From assembly GCF_000224145.3 (NCBI RefSeq), contig NC_020169.2, positions 5,441,699-5,505,698 on the forward strand: a stretch of DNA of 64,000 bases. Direction: 5' to 3'. The notes beneath the pieces are model-generated. The model did no database searches. It saw nothing but the letters and a program-made list of their open reading frames with translations, and had not been told where the DNA came from. The stretch's first letter is position 1; every line of letters begins with the position of its first letter. Position numbers and translations under genes: made by a program. Positions 1 to 10,808 of the stretch are shown in pieces. Source of the stretch: Ciona intestinalis. Lineage: Eukaryota > Chordata > Ascidiacea > Phlebobranchia > Cionidae.

Positions 1-182
1 CTCAATTACATTACATTGTCCTAAGTTGACCGAAAACGCAATCACAAAGTCGTTTATAAACCAACCAAGGACTTTTAGGTTAGGAGCTTGCGTTGAAGCA
101 ATACCCCCAAAAACACTCTAAAATTTAAATTCTTATTTTTTAAATAAATTTATCTTTTGTAACACTGTGTTATACAACTCAG

Positions 183-341
183 ATCTTAAGGTGGTACCCC
201 CAAAACGATACCAACTGTTACCAGAGAACAACTTTGCTCCGAAACTGCCAGAATTACATCCGTGTAGTTACACCAATCACACCCAATGCTGTACTTGTAT
301 GCGGAACCAACTCCGCCAGGCCAACCTGCAGGGAATACGAG
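183..341 (+). CDS. Semaphorin exon: N-terminal sema blade (tentative)
   Basis: The acceptor follows a T-rich tract and reads ACTCAG; the donor is GTAAAG. The reading frame contains [14 protein letters not shown] and a cysteine cluster, [11 protein letters not shown]. These align loosely with the semaphorin N-terminal stretch, where a Pro-Lys segment is followed by a Cys-x-Asn-Tyr-Ile region. It ends in phase 1, which does not fit the phase-0 start of the next recognised exon. Confidence 0.5.
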
Positions 342-3300
342 GTAAAGTTGTGTGTTAGCTTAATCGTTTAAAGTGATCAGGGAAAAAGATATTCCATGAA
401 TGTTTTTAAAATGCGCAACTCATCACATTCTCTATAATGGTAGGGCGGGGGAGATGGGATACTTTTCATCTATTTTCTCGTCTCATTTGGTAGTAAACAA
501 ATAACAATGAAAAAAAACCGTCTCCTAACGACTCCCATAAACCGTTGTAAATCGTTTAAAACACGATCAGTTTATTTGAGTATTCTGTGCTATTGGTGTC
601 CCGTCTTCCCCCCATCCCACCATATCTAAAGTACCTTATACTTCCAGATCGATTAAACTAGTCGTAACTCGTAAGCACGAGCTGTATGAAACAGACTATA
701 GTGTTATAACGACTCTTGTTGCCCCGCCACGCAAAGATAAACAAGTTACATTCACTTGTTTAGGTAAAAAATATCATTCTTATGAAGCGTTGTGCACGAC
801 TGCTATGAAAACCACTATAGTTTCAAACAAAAAACGTTTATTCACAGTGGCTGCAGGGAAAGTTCAATAAAAACTTCCAGGAGTCCCAGCCTATCGAGAG
901 GTTTAAAGTCCCATACGATGATGCGACTCATTTCGCTTACACATACTCAAGTAAGCTATTACCAGCAAGACATAAATGTAACTAAAATAACGGAGAGACG
1001 GGAATTCGATCCTGCATTTCAATGGTTGTGACACACTAATGTTTTCTTTGTGAGTAAGGTCTTTGTCAACCTGAGATTTAGGCCAAATTCGACCCATTAC
1101 CTAAACATTGTAAAGATTATAGAGAACATTCAATGTTTTTATGTTATGGTATTTCTGATCCCACCCAGAAATTCCAAACCCCACAGTAGGCATAATTTCA
1201 CACCCAATATTAATATATATTATATATATTAACTTTCTTCACCATACAGACGGTTACCTCTTCTCTGCTCTTCGAACTGATCTTCTCCGATCCAATCCTT
1301 CCATTGCTCGGAGTCCAGTCACCGATCCCAGCATCATCTTTCCACGATCGCCCTCTATCGTTGGAAGCAGTCTTCCTCTTCCGAGGTTAACAACGGATGA
1401 AGCATCTCGGTGGTTGGGTGATCCTCGCTTCGTTGGGATGGTGGACACGATGGAGAAGGTCTTCATCTTCTTCCGCGAGGAGGCGGTAGAAGCATCAGAT
1501 CAAACAGATAAGGTATTTCAAACTTATAGTAAGATCGGAGAAGATTGGACACCTTTAGCGCATAATATCTAAACACTCTGATCGTGTTTCAAACAATTAA
1601 CAACGGTTTATGAGAGTCGTAAGGAAACGGTTTTATAATTCTTTTATTGTTATTTGTTTACTACCAAAAAGGACGTAAAAATAGAATGAAAATGAATAGT
1701 GTTGAGTTAGGGTGTTGGGGTATTGAGTGAAATCTGGCCAAAATCCCAGGGACAATAAGGTAATGTGATTTGAAGCTTATTCGCTGAGTTACAAATAACA
1801 ATTGAGGCCAGCACTGTATTTGCTTTGGTTTTTATTTTTATCGTTTTAAACCGAATGTGACTTTCATTGCCGTAGATTATATGATAGATCTTATTATTAT
1901 GTAAAGATGGAAGAAATAGATAGGCAGACAATCCTATAGATGTGGTTTACAAGCCAATCTTAAATACTCAATGTTTATGTGTAGACGGTTGCTTATATGT
2001 ACAAATCCACACTATGGCGCAATAACCTTGTATATATTTCACCCCCTTAATATTTCATACGTTAATGACGTCATTTCCATGCAGGTCATTTTCTCCCGAG
2101 TGGGCCAAGTCTGCAAAAATGATGAAGGGGGGAGTTACAGCTTGCTTCGCAACAAATGGACCACCTTTTTCAAAGCCAGGTATAAAATATTCACGAGGCG
2201 GCGCCGCCAGCTTGCACTTTGCATAATTCATGTCTCCCCCATGGCCCCTAATTGACTTGCACGTGAGAATATTTCTCATTTCCCTACTCCGAGTAACCTT
2301 CGATAAATTATAGATGACTGGAAACTCCAAAAACCATTGTTGTTGTCTCATGCGGGAAATCCGGTTACTCTAACTTTCCTTGAAAAATAGTTTGTGTTCC
2401 CAGACCAGGCCTCTATACATTGTCTGCGGAACATACAATTACTATAAGTTTCCATGGAAAAAAGTTTTGTTTATAGCACATAGGTTGTGACAAGCATAAA
2501 AATCTTATTAAAGAAACTAATAAGCATTAGTAGGATGGGGGTAGATAGGACACGTTTTCATTCTATTTGATCGTCCTAGTTGTTAGAAACCAAAGAACGC
2601 TCAAAAGAATTATGAAACCGTAACCTCACGCCCCCTACATACTGTTGTTAATTGTTTAAAATACGATCAGGTTATTTGGATGTTATGTGCTAAAGGTGTC
2701 CCATCATTCCCCACACAAATATTAACAAAACCTTACAGGCTGAACTGTTCAATACCCGGCGATCGACCTTTCTATTTCAACGAGATACAGCATGTCACTC
2801 AACCTATTGATCTAAACGGGCAGATGACGGTCTTCGCTACCATGACAACGCCAGAGTAAGAATTTTAAACATATTTTATATTTAATCAAATTTATTTAAT
2901 AAATTTTATTACATTTTCTAATATAATTCCAAAAAAAAATTAAACAATTTTAAAATACTAAACTTAAGTGTTCTCTGAACAAAAATATGTCTCCTTTAGC
3001 TCTAAAGTTGATCGAATTAGTCAATAGGGGGAAATCTTATAATTACTCTGCCTCTTGATAAAAGAGATCTGTATACCCATAACCATATGTTTGCTATGGT
3101 TAACTATTTTGAGGCTATTTGTTGTGTATGCCCATCGACAAATAAATAAACAGTAGTTGTAGCTTACGATAAAAATCACACCAAAATACGCTTAATATTA
3201 CTCATCCAAATTTAAAATTGATTCGCAAATTAAAATCGTTCGGAAAAAAACGAAACGAAATTCGACACTGAAGAGATAAATATATTACTTTATTTAAATT

Positions 3301-6300
3301 TACAGAAACAGTATCCCAGGGTCGGCTGTATGCGCTTACACTATGCATGACATTGCTCGAGCCATGGCTGGTAATTTCAAAGAGCGAGATCAAACTTCTG
3401 GGTGTTGGAAAAATTCTCCAAACAACCCACGCCCTCACTCTGCCCAGTGTCGGACACAACGTATGTATATAATGTAACTTGTATTATAATGTAACTTGTA
3501 TTGATACGGTTTTTTAATTGTCCCAGCCTTCTGGAGTATCTGTTATGTATAGTAGGGTGGGGAAGATGGGACACCTTTTTACTCTATTTTCTCGTCCAAT
3601 TTGGTAGTAAACAAAACACATTCAAAGAATATAAAACTGTATTTCTCACGACTCCCATAGACCGTTGTTAATTGTTTAAAACGCCATCAGGATATTTTGA
3701 TATTATGTGCTAAAGGTGTCCCATCTTCTCCACACTACTATATATACATCAAATTCAACATTGTACACACGCAATTTTATTTTAAACATTAAACTTAAAT
3801 GAATTTAGCAACTGAAAACAGAATGCATTGTCGCGAGTTTTTCAGTATTCATTTTTATCAAGCACGTTTATGTTTCAGCTGTCCGAGCCGCCCTTACTCT
3901 GAAGTTTATTAAAGAACACACGATTATGTCGGAATCCGTACAACCGCTAGGTGGCAGTGCTATCTTTACTCGCACGCAGACGCAAGATCGTTTTACCGCC
4001 ATTGCTGTAGAAACCAACCTAAACGTACCAAATCATCATAATGTCAGTGTTATCTATATTGGTAAGTTAGAATAGATACTCTTAACTTGTGTATTAGTTA
4101 ATCCCATATCTGATGCCTTTACCATTAATCAAAAAAAGCACAAGAGCGTTTTAGGGACGCGGTTATACAGTTTAACTTAATAATGGCTTCGGGTGCTTAA
4201 TTCTGGCCGACATCCTAAGTTCCATGGCGTGCTACGACGTAGAACCTTCTCTTGTAGAATAGCACATAGCTGCTTAAAGATGTAATGATATACGGATCTT
4301 TAAAGCGTTTTTAATCGTTAAGGATACGTTTAGGAATTATACGCTTTATGTGCTAACGGCACCCATCTTACCCCCGTAGTAATATAGCAATCTTAACACG
4401 TTTAATTCATTCATTTTCAGGCACTGACCAAGGAAATATATTGAAAGTCTCCGCAAGTGGGTTAGGGTCGGATCGGACACGAAATACGTCGTTTTCGGAA
4501 ATATGGCAAGTGTATAGTGCAGAGGAATGCGGTAGAGAAGAAGACAGAGCTGAAATCCTAGAAAGCAGGAACCAAAGACGCGTCCGAAGTATCACCCTGG
4601 TTCCAAATAGCGATGTTATTTTGGTCGCATTCAGTAGATGTGTGGTTTCGGTGCCGAAGAGGTTTTGTAAAGCGTATACTTGTAAAAGGTGAGATTTATT
4701 GGTGACGTGTCTGTGTATTGAATTACACACGTATGTGCAGCGCTTTATGTATAGGTGACTTTTTTAGGATGGGGATTCGGGATGTATAGTTTAGTACTTC
4801 TAGCCCATCAACCACGACACATATGCAGTAATGTACTTTTTAACTAGGTGTGTGTCCATTATATAATTCCTGTTCCTCTGTCCTTCTATCCCATATACAA
4901 TAAATAAAAAAAACTCAACAGTTTTGTTTTACTATTGTAATGTATAAGAAGCTTTCAGATATATTTATATGTGAAGCTATTTAATAACGACCAGCCGACT
5001 CCAACAGGTCCTGCATACAGTCAGGTAATCCTTACTGTGCTTGGCAAGGTGGTGAATGCAAAGCACTTACTACAAAATCGTCCCAACCATATGAACAAGA
5101 CTTATTCGCTGCAAGAACCGATCTGCCCCCTTGTAACAATGATAAAGGTAAAATTACACCTCAAGCCCAGAGTTTTCGGGTTCGATGCCCGGTGCTGCTA
5201 CCATTGTGGGCGTGTGTCCTTGGGTAAAAATTGGCAATATCCCCGACCCAGTGGTCCCTTATAGTATAGGTTGTGTAAATTATTATACAATACCATAAAA
5301 ACGAAAATGCTTACAAAACAGAAAGTTACATACGTAGTAACTCGTAAGCGGGTACGAGGTGTATAAAACATAACACCAGTGTTATAACAATTGTCGTTGC
5401 TCCAATATACGCAAGAATGAATAAGTTACATTCATCCCAAGCTCGACAATCATTCCAAAATATATTGACAGAAGCCGATTCTTACAAAGCCTCGATAGCG
5501 TCGCGGTTTATCTTTGTCGACTTACCGCAGATGTTATCGGGCATTTGTACAATCGCAAGTGCAATGAACCTCTGCGTGTTATTTGAGGCACTTTATTTTA
5601 TTCTGTGTGGGTTAGGTCCTGGCGCGAAACGCTTAGGGAAAATACACAAAATACAGTGCAAAGCATTGTAGTATACGGTTTTGAGCACGTGTCTGTTTAT
5701 ATTAAACCTTTTCGTTCAACAATCTTGTTTAATGTACGTGCCCATTTATTAAAGCTCTGTTTTCTTGACTGTAGAATAAATGAATTATTTTGTGCGCATA
5801 AAACACGGGTTTTAGTAGGTTTCAATACACACATGACACCCAATATGTATGATACGATTTTCTTTTCAAACCAAAAAATCTTCAGTGTATCTAAAGTTAT
5901 TTTTTGTTATTTTTAGAAACCGATTTCGCAACTACAGGCCAATTCCAGTGCGCTGATACTGCAAGTGTTGTACTTCCATTGGTTGTCAGCCTCGTAAGCG
6001 TGTTTTGCTTCGTCTTGCTTATTTTCCTGATAATCGTGAAATGCAGGGCAAAGAGACAACTGTAAGTCTTGTGTTCTGAATATCTTTATTAAAGAGCATG
6101 AACAAAACAAATTTTACAATAAATACTACAGTCTTCATAGCTAAATGTACTAATGCAACAAAAATACGCATATATACCTGGTCATCAGACCTACGTTAAA
6201 AGATTGGCTTATTTTAAAAATTAAAGCATAATGTAACCAAAAGTTACACAAACGTTTCAAAGTCTATTACTTTTGTTTCATTTTTTTCTTCCAAAACGAA

Positions 6301-8836
6301 AGATATAAAAACGACCTGAAAAATGTTTCAAGATTAGTAATAGACAACATTTTGTAAACTTAACGCTATAGTTAATGTAAAAATTCCATAGAATGGTCGT
6401 CAGTATCGTACATTTTGTTTGAAACGTACGTATCTATGTCCTATCCAAAACCTGTTATTGGCTCAATAGCAGTAAAGATCAAGGAAGAATTACATTATGG
6501 TTACACGGGCTTTCAGGGTGTTGTTCCTTGACAAGCACCTCATCCACAAAAAATAGAATATATTTTAGGGGTTTAATATAGGATGCATGTCGCATGTTAA
6601 GTTTATTGAGATAGAAGATAGAAAGCACTTGTATAAAAGATTGTAGATAGCTTGTTGCCTATAATAATGTTATATAACAGGCGCCGATCCGCTAGAAACT
6701 GTACTACGACGTTGTGCCAGAAAGAAAACGCACCTCATGGCATGGTAAGAAATGTATATTTACTTGTTTTATTTTAAAGCCTTTGTTTTAGATTCCACAT
6801 TTATATAATACTGTAGAGTAAGATCGGGTGTTGTTAGTTCCTAAATCCTATATTTCCGAATCGTGTTTTAACAATTAATTACCGCGATGGACTTTTACAG
6901 CGTAGCTGCTATACAGTTATAGTTTTGTAAATATTATTTGTTTAGGACGAGAATATAGAAACATGTCCCATCTTACTCCACCCTTCTACTACACTTCACT
7001 TTTAAAGCGAATAAATGTTTTCTGTATATGTATTAACCCAAAAGCTGTCGTCAACATATTAACCAATGGTATATAATTTTTCAGGGGAGAAAAAATAAAG
7101 AGGCTGAAACCCGTCGCTTCTTTTGCCGTCGGCCAAAGAAGGACTACCCTCCTAGAGTTTCTATTGAGCCTTCATCAGCGCGTTCCCATCCTTCAGAAAG
7201 AAGTAACGATTCAGTGTTTGAGGGAATACAGGAGCCGCTAAACAACGCAGCCCATGCAAGCCGCTCTCAGAACGCCGAGTTCAGCAACTTACATATCGTT
7301 GAAAATTTCGCAAGACCCTCACAAGATAGCATGGACGAAGGGAGCGCATGGAGTGAAGATATATTCGACAGTGACAGCCAAACTCCAAACCATCAAAACC
7401 CCCAACAGAATACGAACAACAACCGAACAGTTGGTGTCGCCCATGTAATGAATCGAAAACCAGGCGGCAAGTTATCCCAAATAGTCCGGCCAACTTTTGT
7501 TACAAAGTCGAAAGTCAAAATGGGTTCCCACCAAAGCACAGACAACTATGGTTCAACACAGGACCACCCTGTTAGACGATCTTCCACGCCCCCAAGGATT
7601 GTAACCAACCCGAATTATCTTCCTATCTCCCCTTTTGTGAAAAGATCTACCGTCCCAGACTTATACGAGAATCAGAACTTTATCCCTTTAGATGAACACG
7701 ACTATGAGAACATCGAAGGTTCGACAATTCCTCGAGATGATTCCAACTTCCCTCCTCCGCCTCCGTGCGTTCTCTCACCGTCTGCTGATGTCTCTTCCCC
7801 GCCGTTATTCAGCACTTTACCGGTATCAACGTCCTGGTATCCCTCGCCTCCTGAAGAGAGCGAAAACAAGACTCCTGAACCAAGGTCCTCTCTGGGTGAA
7901 ACGACTCCTCTCACACAACAGAGCTCAGGTCCCCGAAGATCTCTAGCTATCTCGTCTTCCGCTTCAGGAGACTCCACCAGTAGCGGGTTTGTCAGTTCTT
8001 CCTTTAGTTCCCCACCGTCGAGTTTCAAAGAGAAGCCAGGATCATCCCGAAAAGCTTTCATCGTAGCCAAGGGGATTCTCACAGCACAGACGTTTGCATC
8101 GACTAGAGGGTCAAAAAAGTCTCGAAAGAAGAAAGGTAGTCAAGATGCGAACGTCATCAAATACTCTCTTTCTGAACGTGAGGAGGACGATGTGTTTTCT
8201 CCGGAGGAAACAAGAGAAGAAGATTCCTCATCCCAGAGTCTTAAAGATTTGGAGGAAGAGGACATCAATAACTTCCGAAGTCCGGAGTACCACGAAGAGA
8301 GCTCAGAAGAAGAGGGATTCAGCGAGAACTCGCCGACAACACCAAGCGAACGATTGACTCCTTCAGAATCCAATAAAAGCAAGCTCAAAAAGAGCATCCG
8401 GCTTTTTAAACTCAAAAAGAACAAACGGAACAAGAAGGAGAAAATGAACGGAACTTTAATGCCAGATGTAGAAACCTTCATGAGCCCAGCATATGACGAA
8501 GACCCGGTTGTACCGACAGTAGTTGGCTGGAAAGAGATAGAATACACTTCTCCTACAGCAAGTTATGAATATGGGAGCCCAACAACCAACACTTCGTCTT
8601 TTAAGTCACCAAGTAAAAATGAGGATTTTTCTCATTACAATGGTCGCTCGTACGACGATACCTGCCTGCCCCGGGATTCAAACCAGCCACCCTCGGAACC
8701 TTACGCCTTCTATACAATGCGACCAAAGCATAGAATGCGGCAGAGCATGCCTAAGATGAGAAACACCGACAAAAGCTGGGCTCGAACCAATAACCCCCTA
8801 CCTGTTCCTACCCCTGCGGTTCCAGATATTATCTAA
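183..8836 (+). CDS. Semaphorin, transmembrane class 6-like (5'-partial gene, 12 recognised exons)
   Basis: Semaphorins are membrane guidance ligands and receptors that bind plexins through the beta-propeller sema domain. Recognised exons are 183-341, 848-950, 1250-1512, 2085-2179, 2739-2855, 3306-3460, 3879-4061, 4421-4688, 5008-5147, 5917-6061, 6681-6744 and 7085-8836. From 848 on all junctions are in phase and total 3285 nt. Diagnostic motifs are [29 protein letters not shown] and [13 protein letters not shown], followed by a PSI domain ([13 protein letters not shown]), directly by a transmembrane helix, and by a roughly 600-residue tail. Sema-PSI-TM without an Ig domain plus a long cytoplasmic tail is the class 6 (invertebrate class 1) layout. 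The signal peptide lies upstream of the window. The junction 341/848 is out of phase, so a short exon with the usual conserved Cys-Gly-Thr-Asn-Ala stretch is missing or unrecognised. Class assignment is inference from architecture. Confidence 0.9.
437..625 (+). mobile_element. MITE, full
   Basis: About 190-200 bp, ends TAGGGTGGGGGAGATGGGA-like and its inverse CCCATCTTCCCCCACCCTA, TA-rich target. '+' is defined as the orientation in which TTTGGTAGTAAACAAAGAAC reads forward. No coding capacity. Confidence 0.85.
655..775 (+). mobile_element. SINE, 3' half
   Basis: GTAACTCGTAAGCACGAG, GTTATAACGACTCTTGTTGC and AAGTTACATTCACTTG, matching the better copies at 5155 and 25185. Confidence 0.75.
848..950 (+). 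CDS. Semaphorin exon: sema domain blade 1-2
   Basis: It runs from acceptor TTCACAG to donor GTAAGC, and reads [10 protein letters not shown]...[14 protein letters not shown]. It matches the family stretch Cys-Pro-Tyr-Asp-...-Thr-Ala, and its phase-1 end joins the next exon to give [16 protein letters not shown], a near-canonical semaphorin segment. The usual Cys before Pro-Tyr-Asp is Val here. Confidence 0.75.
1250..1512 (+). CDS. Semaphorin exon: sema domain middle
   Basis: Reads [20 protein letters not shown], then [11 protein letters not shown] and [12 protein letters not shown]. These are the conserved 'sample/fraction of sema blade' motifs, with the last equivalent to vertebrate YFFFRE-AVE. 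Acceptor CATACAG and donor GTATTT; it ends in phase 0. The stretch between the two motif blocks is Ser/Pro-rich and longer than usual. Confidence 0.88.
1531..1680 (-). mobile_element. MITE, degenerate, starting within 20 bp of a semaphorin donor
   Basis: Has the internal ACACCTTTAGCGCATAATAT and TTTGTTTACTACCAAA blocks; the 3' inverted end is lost. Confidence 0.7.
2085..2179 (+). CDS. Semaphorin exon: [13 protein letters not shown] block
   Basis: Contains [16 protein letters not shown] and WTTFFKA, the best conserved segment of semaphorins. Acceptor CCATGCAG, donor GTATAA, phase 0 in and phase 2 out. Confidence 0.92.
2528..2720 (+). mobile_element. MITE, full
   Basis: TAGGATGGGGGTAGATAGGA to GTGTCCCATCATTCCCCACA; interior diverged. 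Confidence 0.8.
2739..2855 (+). CDS. Semaphorin exon: LNCSIPGD block
   Basis: Reads [20 protein letters not shown] and [15 protein letters not shown]. It completes the KARLNCS-PGD signature across the intron and includes the conserved Cys. Acceptor TTACAG and donor GTAAGA; phase 2 on both sides. Confidence 0.92.
3306..3460 (+). CDS. Semaphorin exon: [11 protein letters not shown] block
   Basis: Reads [20 protein letters not shown], then GNFKERDQ and a Cys-rich [13 protein letters not shown] tail. This is the conserved blade in which Ser-Ala-Val-Cys is followed by Asp-Ile and a Phe-Lys. Donor GTATGT, phase 1. Confidence 0.92.
3549..3744 (+). mobile_element. MITE, full
   Basis: ATAGTAGGGTGGGGAAGATG to CATCTTCTCCACACTACTAT, close to consensus. 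Confidence 0.85.
3879..4061 (+). CDS. Semaphorin exon: late sema blade
   Basis: Reads [20 protein letters not shown], then [17 protein letters not shown] and VSVIYIG. This corresponds to the family's 'FIK-HPLM---V-P' and 'R-TAI-VD---VIF-G' segments. Acceptor TGTTTCAG, donor GTAAGT, phase 1 on both sides. Confidence 0.9.
4421..4688 (+). CDS. Semaphorin exon: last sema blades
   Basis: Reads [19 protein letters not shown] and then [20 protein letters not shown]. It closes the propeller and leads into the PSI domain (Cys-x-x-Tyr-x-Cys-Lys). Acceptor TTTTCAG, donor GTGAGA, phase 2 out. Confidence 0.9.
5008..5147 (+). CDS. Semaphorin exon: PSI domain
   Basis: Starts [18 protein letters not shown], the plexin-semaphorin-integrin knot with the conserved Cys-x-x-x-x-x-Pro-Tyr-Cys-x-Trp pattern, and continues to DLPPCNNDK. 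Acceptor CCAACAG, donor GTAAAA. A SINE begins only a few bases downstream of the donor. Confidence 0.92.
5155..5436 (+). mobile_element. SINE, near full length, tRNA-derived
   Basis: Has a B-box-like GGTTCGATGCCC (5179-5190), then GTGTGTCCTTGGG, GTAACTCGTAAGCGGG, GTTATAACA and a 3' TTACATTCATCC tail. Inserted in the intron after the PSI exon. Confidence 0.8.
5917..6061 (+). CDS. Semaphorin exon: transmembrane helix
   Basis: After a short juxtamembrane stretch it codes [20 protein letters not shown] and LIIV, about 25 hydrophobic residues (about 5965-6039). The stop-transfer signal KCRAKRQL follows. No Ig domain sits between PSI and membrane, which separates this from classes 3, 4 and 7. Donor GTAAGT, phase 2. 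Confidence 0.93.
6681..6744 (+). CDS. Semaphorin exon: juxtamembrane cytoplasmic segment
   Basis: A 64-nt exon ([20 protein letters not shown]). It is in phase with both neighbours and extends the basic juxtamembrane region. Acceptor TATAACAG, donor GTAAGA. Confidence 0.82.
6810..6997 (-). mobile_element. MITE, old copy
   Basis: GTAGAGTAAGATCGGGTG to CATCTTACTCCACCCTTCTA; ends and the GTTTTAACAATTAA core are recognisable. Confidence 0.6.
7085..8836 (+). CDS. Semaphorin last exon: long cytoplasmic tail
   Basis: A 1752-nt terminal exon opens at acceptor TTTTTCAG and ends with TAA at 8834-8836. The roughly 583-residue tail is Ser/Pro-rich and looks disordered. It contains FPPPPP (7748-7765), the core ligand of Ena/VASP EVH1 domains; class 6 semaphorins are known to recruit Ena/VASP-type proteins through the tail. 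It also has an acidic stretch ([12 protein letters not shown]) and a strongly basic Lys-rich cluster (around [17 protein letters not shown]). The C-terminus is ...VPDII, a possible but unproven PDZ ligand. Ser-Pro and Thr-Pro sites are abundant. Confidence 0.9.
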   Translation, partial: GRKNKEAETRRFFCRRPKKDYPPRVSIEPSSARSHPSERSNDSVFEGIQEPLNNAAHASRSQNAEFSNLHIVENFARPSQDSMDEGSAWSEDIFDSDSQTPNHQNPQQNTNNNRTVGVAHVMNRKPGGKLSQIVRPTFVTKSKVKMGSHQSTDNYGSTQDHPVRRSSTPPRIVTNPNYLPISPFVKRSTVPDLYENQNFIPLDEHDYENIEGSTIPRDDSNFPPPPPCVLSPSADVSSPPLFSTLPVSTSWYPSPPEESENKTPEPRSSLGETTPLTQQSSGPRRSLAISSSASGDSTSSGFVSSSFSSPPSSFKEKPGSSRKAFIVAKGILTAQTFASTRGSKKSRKKKGSQDANVIKYSLSEREEDDVFSPEETREEDSSSQSLKDLEEEDINNFRSPEYHEESSEEEGFSENSPTTPSERLTPSESNKSKLKKSIRLFKLKKNKRNKKEKMNGTLMPDVETFMSPAYDEDPVVPTVVGWKEIEYTSPTASYEYGSPTTNTSSFKSPSKNEDFSHYNGRSYDDTCLPRDSNQPPSEPYAFYTMRPKHRMRQSMPKMRNTDKSWARTNNPLPVPTPAVPDII

Positions 8837-9560
8837 TGTTAAAAATCATTCGTTCTTTGTACATAAGCACGTTTCAATGTTATTACGATCAAACTATATT
8901 TTCAACTAGTCTCGCGCTTAGGCGATTCGAGTGACATTTTTACCGCAAACACAGTGTTATCTGTACATAGGTTCCTATATATTGTTATATACATATTTAA
9001 GCATGAAAACAAGTTATATACCGCGTATATTTATATATTAGGTCGGTACGACTTCAGGCACCAATCTCACTGTAATTGTTCTGTGTCAACATACGCATTC
9101 CTGTACACACATCTGCAATTAATGTTTTAAACGTATGTGTGAATGTGATTGTCTTTGTCAATATTTATTGTACATCATATTCTTGAGTTGTATTTTGATT
9201 GCACTGTTATTTTTAGATTTCCATTTGCAGCAAATAGAAGCGGACCAAAGGGCTATCGCCCACTCTTGTATATTTTGTATATAATTTTGTATTGATGTGT
9301 ATGGAAGTTATATTACAGCGTTGAACCGGTAACTTCCCAATGCTTTTATTGTTTTGCTAGTTTGGTTTTAAACGTCCAACATTTTGCTGTTTTTTTCTCG
9401 ATGAATGTTTTTTAGTGATCAAAATATTTTACTGATCCACTTTTACTTATGGAATACTCCGCTTCGCCCGTTTAAAGTTTGTATGCTGCTGTAAAAAACT
9501 TTCGATTCTTTATCTGTGTTTTTGTCAATCGTAATAAAGCAAAGCACCCCGGTGCCCGGA
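8837..9560 (+). other. 3' UTR of the semaphorin gene
   Basis: AT-rich, no coding signal, and directly follows the stop codon. The best poly(A) hexamer is about 700 nt downstream. The UTR end is inferred from that signal. Confidence 0.55.
9533..9538 (+). terminator. Candidate poly(A) signal AATAAA of the semaphorin gene
   Basis: Canonical AATAAA within GTAATAAAGC. No other canonical hexamer was noticed between it and the stop codon. Confidence 0.5.
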
Positions 9561-10624
9561 ACATTTGCCGCCAATTAATTACGTTTGTATAAGACCGCGT
9601 GTCGGGTAATACGTCTCTTTCGGGCGCAAATGTGACAGCATTTCCTAATGTGGTCTGCAAGTGCCATAAGGCGCAGCAGGGGCGATTGTTTTTCGAGCGG
9701 TCTCATACTTAAAAGTACAAGCGGCCAGTCTGTTACCGCGGAATGCTATAGGACGATACAGAAAATGCTGATCAGGATGGCCACTCGAGAGGCTTAATGC
9801 GGCTAAGTGGCTTATTAAACCCTACTTAGCAACTGTAGAGTGCTACAGGTGATCTTAACGGCAATTGTGGTGACTGAAGACGTTCCTGGCTTACCTGAAG
9901 ATCCCTTCAAATCTACACCTGACGGTGAGACTCAATTTAGGAAATGAATCATTTTCAAAGCGAGGTCTTTTAGCCAATTTGATGACCCTTTCCGAGCTTT
10001 GCAAAATTGAATTTTCCACTTAATTTTTTTCACCAGCAGTTTTACTTTAATTATTAAAGCTGAAATTTATCTTTTGCAAAACAAGGAAAGGTCATAAAGT
10101 TACTCATTTTCGAAGCAAAGTCGTCAACCCCATTTTATGGCTATTTCCGATTTCGCATTTGTTTCCTACTTCATGCCTAACTGTCGCAATGAACATGCAT
10201 TGGGGTCAATGTATTAACCTTAATGACTCCAAGTGACATCGAACAAGATTGTTTTGTTTGACTAAGAGGCGTCAGTTACCAATGATCGTCATTAATCGCA
10301 GTGTAATGCGGTTGCTGGTGCGTGCGGAACACCTTCTATTTCAGTAAATTGTTCAAAACTGTGAATCACCACCGGAAGCATTCTGTCAAAGCAAGGACTC
10401 GCAAGTTCAGTTAAAGTCGAAAAAACGACTCGGTTTCGACTTTAAACGCCCGGCTTTTAACAAAATCACCCACAACTTACATGCGTTTTATTGCCGCACG
10501 CGCACGATATGTATCCCACCTAATTGCCCAATGGTTGAAGGTGAAATTTTAAGTCGTTTTTGAACAAACAAAACTGCCTATAATCTTATACTTTTAGACA
10601 CACCTCCAAGCGCTATAGAGGCAT

Positions 10625-10808
10625 GAATGAATGTAACTTACTTTATCCTCGCGTGGCCGGAAAACGACAGTTGTTATCACACGGGTTTAACACCTCGTGC
10701 CAGCTTACGAGTTGCCAAGTATGTTACTTTGTGTGTGATTACTTCTGGGGATTTTTCTTTTTTTCATGTATTGCTGATAATTTAGACAACCCATTAAGCA
10801 CACGACTC
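10625..10808 (-). mobile_element. SINE, fragment
   Basis: Reverse-strand ATGAATGTAACTTACTTTAT, CTCGTGCCAGCTTACGAGTT and TTTAGACAACCCATTAA blocks. Confidence 0.7.

Noticed and set aside
640..880. Coding-like stretch suggesting another semaphorin exon
   Set aside because: The 655-775 part matches a SINE seen at 5155, 25185 and elsewhere; only the later segment 848-950 has a sema match and in-phase splice sites.
792..1097. Long open frames on both strands overlapping 848-950
   Set aside because: They are in other frames than the semaphorin exon and have no family similarity.
8140..8547. 135-codon minus-strand frame
   Set aside because: It is antisense to the Ser-rich semaphorin tail and reads mostly Ser/Leu, a mirror of the real coding strand.
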